Source: Leptobrachium leishanense (taxonomy: Eukaryota; Chordata; Amphibia; Anura; Megophryidae). From it: a DNA stretch of 64,000 bases. Shown here in pieces: positions 55,700 to 64,000 of the stretch. Every line of letters begins with the position of its first letter. The stretch's first letter is position 1. The stretch covers positions 19,651,615 to 19,715,614 of the forward strand of contig CM019075.1 of assembly GCA_009667805.1 (NCBI GenBank), written 5' to 3'. The notes under the pieces were generated by a model, which was given only the letters and a program-made list of their open reading frames with translations, was not told the origin of the DNA and did not search any database. Made by a program: the position numbers and the translations under genes.

Positions 55700-55990
55700 T
55701 CACACTGGGGTCTGATATCTGGGTATACATGTATCTGAGGTCTGATGACTGGGGTATACATGTATCTGGGGTCTGATGTCTGGATATACATGCATCTTGA
55801 GTTTGATGTCTGGGTCTGATGCATGGGTATTTATGTATCTTGGATCTGATTATTATCATCATTTATATAGCGCCAACAGTTTCCACAGCACTTTACAGGA
55901 TCTGATGTATGTGTATACATGTATCTGGGGTCTGTGGTTGTTCATGCATCTTGGATCTGATGTCTGGGTATACATGTATCTGGAGTGATT
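55700..55990. repeat. 30-bp minisatellite with an L2-tail insertion
   Basis: Units read GGTCTGATGTCTGGGTATAC plus ATGTATCTGG, about eight imperfect copies, interrupted by the L2-type tail at 55848-55899. Confidence 0.82.
55848..55899 (-). mobile_element. L2 3'-tail fragment
   Basis: ATTATTATCATCATTTATAT then AGCGCCAACAGTTTCCACAG matches the conserved end of the L2 at 36809 (CTTTATAAAGCGCCAGCATA). Confidence 0.65.
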
Positions 55991-56219
55991 GTGGTGATGA
56001 AAAAAATGCACTAAGTTTATTAAATTTTGAGCACTTACACTTAATATTTTTTGCATCCACATTGATATAAAGCACTTATTTTCCTTTATGGTTACAATGC
56101 TTTATATTAATATTGGTAATGTTATTTATTTTTGTAACTTTATTCTGAATAAAACATTTAACAGTGTCACTTCATAAGAAAATTTAAGACGGTGTGTTTA
56201 GGGTCGGAGTTAAGGGCAG

Positions 56220-56301
56220 GGTAGGGGTTAGGTGGGGCAACTGGTGGTGAGTAACTCGTAAGGCCTGGCAAGTAGCACGGGACTTGACATTTTGAGCCCT
56301 G
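56220..56301. mobile_element. hAT MITE right half, copy of 16384-16556
   Basis: GGGGTTAGGTGGGGCAACTG and GAGTAACTCGTAAGGCCTGG, ending GGGACTTGACATTTTGAGCC and CTG, are shared with the intronic MITE. The left end is not found. Confidence 0.7.
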
Positions 56302-57179
56302 CTTTATATAATATTCCGTTAAGTACCTTTTGTGTTCCCCTATTTTGTATAATACTTTGTTTATCACTCCACAGATAAGGTTTAGGCCATAGTTTCTTAA
56401 ATAGATGATGGTGCAGCTAGAATATCCAAAGCAAAGAGTAAATTTTACATATAAAACTAGGTCAGCCGAGGAGCGTCCTGTAAGTCAACATACATGGTGG
56501 GAATCGGAAAAGTAATCAAAGGGATGGCCATGGGATCAGGATCCTAACTTGAGAAAATATGTGGTTATGGTTTCAGCTATGGAGAAGAGCTGGAGGTGTG
56601 AACTTGCCGGAACGTAAATATATTGAAACCTAAACACTGCCGAAAGACAATGCATGGATCGATACGTGTGTGATGAGAGAGGCGGGTAAGGGAAGATAAG
56701 CTTGGCATGGCAGATGCATTCTTCGGAGAAGGTAAGGGCTCTGATCCCTGGTGAGATCAATGACATTACAATGGTGGGGACAGGAGATGAACAAGGTATC
56801 TGGTTTCGTTGTGTTTAATGAACGGGGATGAGTAAAGTAATGCTTTATTCTCAGGATGGTATCAGCATGAGACAAACAAGGAGAGGAGCGATAAAGAGGC
56901 CATTGTCAAGAAATAGCACCAATATAACAGCTCTCCTTGCCCTGCCCTTGAATTCCTTCCTGTTATTTATTAAAAACTCAACAATTTGTTTAAAAAATTA
57001 GAACGTTATACGATTCGCATGAAGATATGGCCAAGGCCAATGGGTTTGTGGGTTAGGATTAATGATTTTACTATTGGTTCAGAAGAGGGATTTGTGCTTG
57101 GTACTAACTTGAGGCTCCGTTAACTCCATCGGCAGATTTTTTTAAAGAATTAAAAAATATATATTTACAGGATATATGT
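56302..57179. other. Unassigned stretch
   Basis: AT-rich, short frames only, nothing recognisable. Confidence 0.4.
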
Positions 57180-57181
57180 TA

Positions 57182-57704
57182 CCCGTAGATACGCGAGTAT
57201 AGCACGACCCGAATATAACGTGATGTATAGAGATTTATTATGGAAATGTGAGAATACTCAAGACTCGAATATAACGCTAGGAACAAAATTATAGAAGTAT
57301 ACTGTGCTGTGGAAACCATTAAAATCCTTCCAGGTTCTATTAACACAGTCAGGCTACCCTACAGGCCAGGGTGCTCTGCTCTAGAATGATTGTAGTTGTT
57401 ACTAAGTATGAAGTCCCCGGCCACCCGACGTCTTACTTAAGATAAGAAGGCCGGCGGAGCGAGGATCATTCACCATTAGCCTGCACGCCGGGAGGTGTTG
57501 TTTTCTGACCTCCGGCTCCAGCAGGCAGGCTCACCCAGTGCGTCGTCCGCCGATAGTCAGGGCGACTTGGGATCCATGAGCATCATGGTTTTTTTTTTTG
57601 TTTTTTTTACACACGATGAAGATGTCTCGAATATAACGCGACCCATCCAATTTTAAGGTAAATTTCTGTCACCAAAATCTAGCGGTATACTCGAGTATCT
57701 ACAG
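57182..57704. mobile_element. TA-flanked MITE, Tc1/mariner-like
   Basis: CCCGTAGATACGCGAGTATA is matched by the inverse of TATACTCGAGTATCTACAG, and TA lies on both sides (57180-57181, 57705-57706). CTCGAATATAACGC occurs inside in two places. The 523 bp code no transposase. TA targeting fits the Tc1/mariner/pogo group. Confidence 0.72.
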
Positions 57705-58119
57705 TACTATTTTGGTATAATGTCTTTTTCTTTGTGTTAATTATGTATTAAATGATCTCTCATATTGGCACTTACATAATGTACCATACACTGAACCTGT
57801 GGTAATTGTGGCTGCAGAGCAAACGTATGTGAAAATCCAATGTTTAAACGAGGGTTTCGGTGTGAGTTTCTCTGTTTACCAAAGAGCCATTTATCAATCC
57901 CTTTTGAGCGCTAGGTATGCTTTTTACTATAGGCAAAACGGAAAAAATTGATGTGATTTCCATTGTCGATAAGGTGTGTGCCTGCCGAAAGCTGAATCGA
58001 CATTTAAATGGGTGTCGATACCATGTTAAACTTTCAACATACACTGTATTAAAGTGATTGACCCTGTCTTTAAATAATTGGGCTGTCCGATTTAATTTTT
58101 TCTTATTTTAGGTGAAAAT

Positions 58120-58406
58120 CAGGGGTCAAGTCCCTAAGTGTAGGAACTCTAAGATTTCTATAAAACCAAGTCACTGCTCACTTAACACAACACCTACACT
58201 TTAATGTGATATTAATATGCTTAAATAAAGACAGATTTTTATGAAAAATGCACAATAATTAATATTTATTATGACTTAACATTGAAACATACTGTATATA
58301 ATTAAACAGCTAAATAAAAGCTGTCTAGTGTATGGGAACTCAGTTCCTCCTGCTAAAATAGTGGAGGAACTGTGTTTCCTTGCGTTACTGCTCGTCTTGA
58401 CCCCTG
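58120..58406. mobile_element. hAT MITE, CAGGGGTCAAG family, 8-bp duplication
   Basis: The 287-bp element begins CAGGGGTCAAGTCC and ends CTTGACCCCTG, with GTGAAAAT on both sides (58112-58119, 58407-58414). Inside, at 58338-58372, lies GGAACTCAGTTCCTCCTGCT with AAAATAGTGGAGGAACTG, the unit of the 31-bp minisatellite at 29607. Confidence 0.88.
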
Positions 58407-58461
58407 GTGAAAATACTCCCCTCTTCTCCCTTGGCGCACGCTGCTCCTCCTCCTCCATGTA

Positions 58462-60050
<1,589 letters not shown>

Positions 60051-60179
60051 TATGTCAGGGCTTCCGACATGCGGAAGTCCCTGCAGCTATCTAACACCAT
60101 TTGTGTAGGTGTGCAACTTGTGCCGCAGACTGCGCATCGCTCTGAATCTGCGTAAATTCTGTATTTCCCATGCAGAACG

Positions 60180-60584
60180 GTGATTGGAGCTGCATGCAAA
60201 GAATCTGTCGAATCCTGTCTCCCAGGAAGCTCGCTGCAGAGAGCATTCGCAGACAGGATGATGTCAGCACGCAGAGTGTGCTGACCTCATCAGTGTCGGA
60301 TTTGGTGACTGATAGGCACGATATTCCAAAATGTGACTAGAAGGCGCAGCGGGCAGTCGACATTGTCTGAGGCAGAGCGTGCTGACATCATTGACAGACA
60401 GGCGGGACATTCACATTCAAATCCCATCTGCCTGTTGAGGTGACACTAGTGTGGGCAGAGGCAACTCGTCCATATCACACAGCGCTATCTCCAAAACGGG
60501 ACCAGAAGGCACGACTGGACACTTCACAAAGCGTGACCACTTAAAAAAGCTAAAGTGGTCAGGGTGTGTAGAGTGGCACTTTAA
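60180..60584 (-). mobile_element. TTAAAGTGCCACTCTA repeat, second copy
   Basis: Read on the minus strand from 60584 it begins TTAAAGTGCCACTCTACAC, then ACCACTTTAGCTTTTTTAAG, like the left part of 12745-13170. The far border is approximate. Confidence 0.5.
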
Positions 60585-61527
60585 TTAAATTCGCTGGACC
60601 GAGAAATAGCTGCAAACGGGGTATTTATTTCTAGGCCTGAAATGAGTGTGTTTTTACAAGTTGTGCACGGGACTTGCACTCTAAACGATGCGTGTGGAAC
60701 TACCAGAGAAAACCGATATGTGCAACGCCATTGTGTTAATTTTCCCTTTTTGACATTACACACACAACGCAAAAATGCTAATCCTTTTAACAATGGTATT
60801 AGGAATTAAGATGACAGGACAATGTCCCAGGAGGCATGCGATTTATTTATGTCAAGCCTTAGAGCTGCCTTTGTGTTACTGTAGCCTGTTAATGCCGGGA
60901 GAGGGTTCCCACAGCGTTATTCTCCTTTGTAGGCCCCGCTATAAGGCTACATATAACACAACGCATTTTATCAGCCGTACTTAACATACATCTGGTGCGA
61001 GTGTGGTCAGTAAAGTCTGTCCCGGCAGTTAGGACCGTAGTTAATGGTTTTCATTGTGGTCTCTATCTGTGCCAACGCGTTTCACTGAGCCTCTTTCCAG
61101 ACACAAAAGAGCGCACAACCCTGCCTTCGCAGACACATGGCAATCCTAGGCCAGCAAGCTTCAACTTCAATGATGACCTATTGCACTTTGGCGACACAAG
61201 CTATACCCGTGTCGAGGTGTATTGCCACCCATTTCCCAGACTCCCAAAACCCTTGTGATAAAACAGTTGGCTGCATTTCCAGGTACATGGCACCTCTGTT
61301 AACGTTTTGACAAGTTGCACTTTGGTTGCCAACACATTTTACCCTCCCTACAGAAGTGCTGCAAAATTGTTGCCCATGTAACCTCTGTCCTGGCATGCCC
61401 GTGCCGATGGATTGCAATTTACATGCCCACGCACTTCAACCTCTGAGCTGACAAACTGTGCCCCATGAGGAATGCACACACCCATCCTGACGTCCAAACC
61501 TGTGCTGGCACCTTTCACCCTCTAGAC
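60585..61527. other. Unassigned stretch
   Basis: Short frames only, no domain motifs. Confidence 0.4.
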
Positions 61528-61592
61528 CAGGGCTGTCAAACTATGACCATCTTCCAGATGTTTCTGAACTTATGAGTTTGATATCACTGCTG
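61528..61592. mobile_element. Short hAT MITE copy, CAGGGCTGTCAAA family
   Basis: CAGGGCTGTCAAACTATGAC and GAGTTTGATATCACTGCTG are an imperfect inverted pair around CCAGATGTTTCTGAACT. No duplication is visible. Internally deleted relative of 33218-33349. Confidence 0.55.
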
Positions 61593-61954
61593 CAGACACA
61601 TCGGACTCTATGCCGATCCTCACTGCTGTCTTTTTCTACTCTTCTTGCTGTCACGGTACACCCCCAGACGCGATGTTAAAGTGCTGTGTGCTACTCGCTT
61701 GCGCCGAATGCGCGTCTGTCTTTCACAGACTGTCCCAGACAAATGTTTGTTGTTAAATCAATTCTCAGTTTAAGCTCTCGTCCAAAACCAGATTTTTCTT
61801 GTCTTCGACATGGGGAGTACAAGCTGTAACATTCATTGAATGACTGCCCGCACATTCTCAGGACAGGCTGACATTGCGAGGGTTAGTTCCAGGGGTCTAG
61901 TCCTAAAAACAAAATTAACAATTAGACCTCATTCACACAACAAATTATTTTATT

Positions 61955-63166
61955 GAATATTGCGTATGTAGCGCTGCTTTAAAAACACTGTATTCTGGTG
62001 CATTGAACTATTGCTGCCACCAGAGGGAGACAGAGACATTGTTAGACGATGCTGGACAAAACAGAACTACACCGACCATCATCCTTTGCGTGAGGACAGG
62101 AAGGAAGTGGTACCGGAAGAGGAAGGAGATCAGCGGCCTCGTGGAAGGCAAGGTCAGAGTGAGCGGAGCAGTGAAAGGTGGAGGACGCACGTGAGAGCTG
62201 TCAAGGAGTGCGACCAGGCCGGAGTACAGACTCTGTCTCACTGGTGCTGGAGATCGGGACAGTGACTGTGCTGAGACCTACCTACGCAGCGCTGAGAGGT
62301 CTGGATGAACAGCTGGTTCCGGCTGGACCCCGAGTTACGAGACCGCGCTGATCGATTGGGAGTGCAGGCGGTGGATCGTTGTTCCAGTTGCGGAGATTCG
62401 GCAAGCAGGGAGCGGATTCAGTGGCACAGAGTCCCAGTACACAGCGGAGAAGATCCTTTGATCGAGTGCTGGACAGTTTCGTCTATCGGATGGGTGAGAG
62501 GCCTCCCAGGCCGCAGTTCCCAAATAAGAAACGCATGCTGCAATATTGTTTAAATCCACAGGGCCCCAACGGTGACTAGTCAAAGATTGTTTTGTTTCAT
62601 TCACTGGCCAGTTGAATACAGTACCCGAGACAACACACATACACATTTTTGAGCTATTATTCACGGGACTTACCCTCCAGATCTGAAGGGGTTAACCGTT
62701 TCTTTTGCCGCCGCGTGTTTTTCCCGCATTACGAATTCTTGTCATTTAAATACCGTAGATGCGTAATATATGCTGCTTTATTGGTATCAGTAAAGAATAT
62801 AATACATAAAAATCCACAACAGTGCTGGTGTATAGTTATTTCCTAGTGCGGTGAGACTAACCTGAGGTTTATTCAGCGGCTCCTCCGGGAGTGAGTGCTA
62901 CACGTATATACTCGCATATACGCAATATTCAATAAAATAAGTTATTTATTTTTTCCCTCCCTTTAGTTGGCCCCTGGTGGTAATTGAGTGTGGCTTGGGG
63001 TTAACTTTCAGCGCTGAAAGCGGTAACCCCAAGCCACACTCGGGATGCCGCTGTATACATTACCTGTCCCTGCGCTCCCTCGCTGTCCCCCCGAAGTCTT
63101 CTCCGGCCGATGTCATACTTCCTGGTTCATCACTTTTTGTGATGGTTTTAATATGAGCACGGTTCT
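61955..63166. repeat. 1.2-kb repeat, first copy
   Basis: It starts AATATTGCGTATGTAGCGCT and aligns over its first 870 bp with the sequence starting at 63167. Shared words include GGACCCCGAGTTA(C/G)GAGACCGCG, GTGGCACAGAGTCCCAG, GATGGGTGAGAGGCCT, GGGCCCCAACG and TCACTGGCCAGTTGAAT. No protein is recognised. The two may be LTRs of one element or a tandem duplication. Confidence 0.7.
62986..63041. repeat. Perfect-type hairpin GAGTGTGGCTTGGGGTTA
   Basis: GAGTGTGGCTTGGGGTTA and TAACCCCAAGCCACACTC form the stem. The middle, CTTTCAGCGCTGAAAG, is itself palindromic. It lies between the two copies of the 1.2-kb repeat. Confidence 0.8.
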
Positions 63167-64000
63167 AATATTGCACATGTAGCGCTAGTTTAATTCTGCT
63201 GCTGTAATTACTCGTTTCTGGCCACCCGCGGGAGACGAGCGCAATGTAAACCAATACTGGACACTTTTGGACTACATTTTCCAGCATGCTTTGGGGCAGG
63301 GACAGGAAGTGGGTGGGGAGAACTGAGACACATCCGCAACCTCGTGCGGAGGAGAGCCAAGGGGTAAACTGAGCAAGACGCACGTGAGACAAGGAGCGAT
63401 TGTGACCAGGCCGTAGCGCAGGTGCTGCCTTGCGGACGCTGGAGATCGGTTTCAGTGACTTGCCAGAGACCTAGTAATCCACTGCTGAAAGGTTTTACAC
63501 AGATACAGTGCTGCAGATTGGACCCCGAGTTAGGAGACCGCGATGATCTAATGGGAGTGCAGGTGGTAAACTGAGCATCTTGTGGCAGAGACGGACAAGC
63601 GGATCCGGTGGCACAGAGTCCCAGCCAAATCGAGGGGAGAGACGTCCTGGGTCGAGCAGAGTATCTGGTGGATGGGTGAGAGGCCTTCCAGGCCACAGTA
63701 CAATAATAAAACACGCTGCAGTTTGTCTAAATCTACGGGGCCCCAACGTGACTAGTCGAAGACACATTGAAATCATTCACTGGCCAGTTGAATCTAGTAC
63801 CTGGGTACCAACACACGCATACACGCACACCTTCTTGGGACACAACCTGTACGGGACTCACACTCCAGCAACGAAGGGGTTAAAATTCCTTTTTCTTTTC
63901 CGCTGCGCTTTTCTCTCATTACAAATTCCTGTAAATATATATGTATACCATGCTGCTCTATATATGCCAGTTTATTTGAGACCAGTAAACTATATAACTT
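63167..64000. repeat. 1.2-kb repeat, second copy (cut by window end)
   Basis: It starts AATATTGCACATGTAGCGCT and follows the first copy throughout, diverged by roughly a quarter with several indels. It runs to the window edge. Confidence 0.7.

Noticed and set aside
56100..56301. CTTTATAT on both sides as target duplication of the hAT half copy
   Set aside because: The left CTTTATAT is not followed by a CAG-type element end, so the match is probably chance.
62003..62579. Overlapping frames in the first 1.2-kb repeat as a gene
   Set aside because: The second copy does not preserve these frames, as expected for non-coding repeat DNA.

Overview
This is vertebrate nuclear DNA, most likely from an amphibian and probably a frog. 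It combines LINEs of the L1/Tx1, CR1, L2 and Rex1/L2-like groups with BEL/Pao, Penelope-like, Gypsy-type LTR, Tc1, piggyBac-like and hAT sequences in one small window. BEL/Pao and this mix are not expected in mammals or birds. No species can be named from the sequence alone.

One host gene is convincingly present: a mucin-1 (MUC1) orthologue on the minus strand, from about 28.4 kb (TATA box) down to 14.9 kb. Six coding exons join in phase: a signal-peptide exon, one large exon with about 34 copies of an 11-residue Ser/Thr/Pro repeat plus the start of a SEA domain, two exons finishing the SEA domain (with a GSVIV cleavage-type motif), a transmembrane exon nearly identical to the MUC1 membrane entry, and a cytoplasmic-tail exon. 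The short final exon was not found. A single missing base inside the repeat array breaks the frame in this assembly.

The rest is mobile and tandem-repeat DNA. From the left: the end of a BEL/Pao element and its LTR (1-1 kb); a decayed L1 on the minus strand (1-6 kb); a pyrimidine repeat and a GC-rich block (6-6.6 kb); a hAT MITE with an exact 8-bp target duplication (7.4-8 kb); and a mostly unreadable stretch (8-14 kb). Then come the MUC1 locus with intronic CR1, hAT, solo LTR, foldback element and two minisatellites (14.9-28.4 kb); large minisatellites (29.6-32.8 kb); clustered hAT MITEs (33-36.5 kb); an L2 LINE interrupted by a solo LTR (36.8-40.1 kb); and a piggyBac-like MITE (40.4-41 kb). 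A CR1 at 41.1-48 kb is split by a complete 6.1-kb L1 flanked by a 16-bp duplication. A Rex1/L2-like LINE carrying a 2A-like NPGP motif and a nested fragment of its own family fills 49.1-53 kb. A Penelope-like RT scrap lies at 53.3 kb, and AT-rich unassigned DNA follows. Further right are a TA-flanked MITE (57.2 kb), a hAT MITE (58.1 kb), a Tc1 transposon (58.5-60 kb), and two copies of a roughly 1.2-kb repeat at the right edge.

No unknown multigene system was found. The points most worth a second look are the non-mammalian MUC1 gene and its repeat frameshift, the 2A-bearing LINE, the foldback element, and a minisatellite that seems to have grown out of a hAT MITE.
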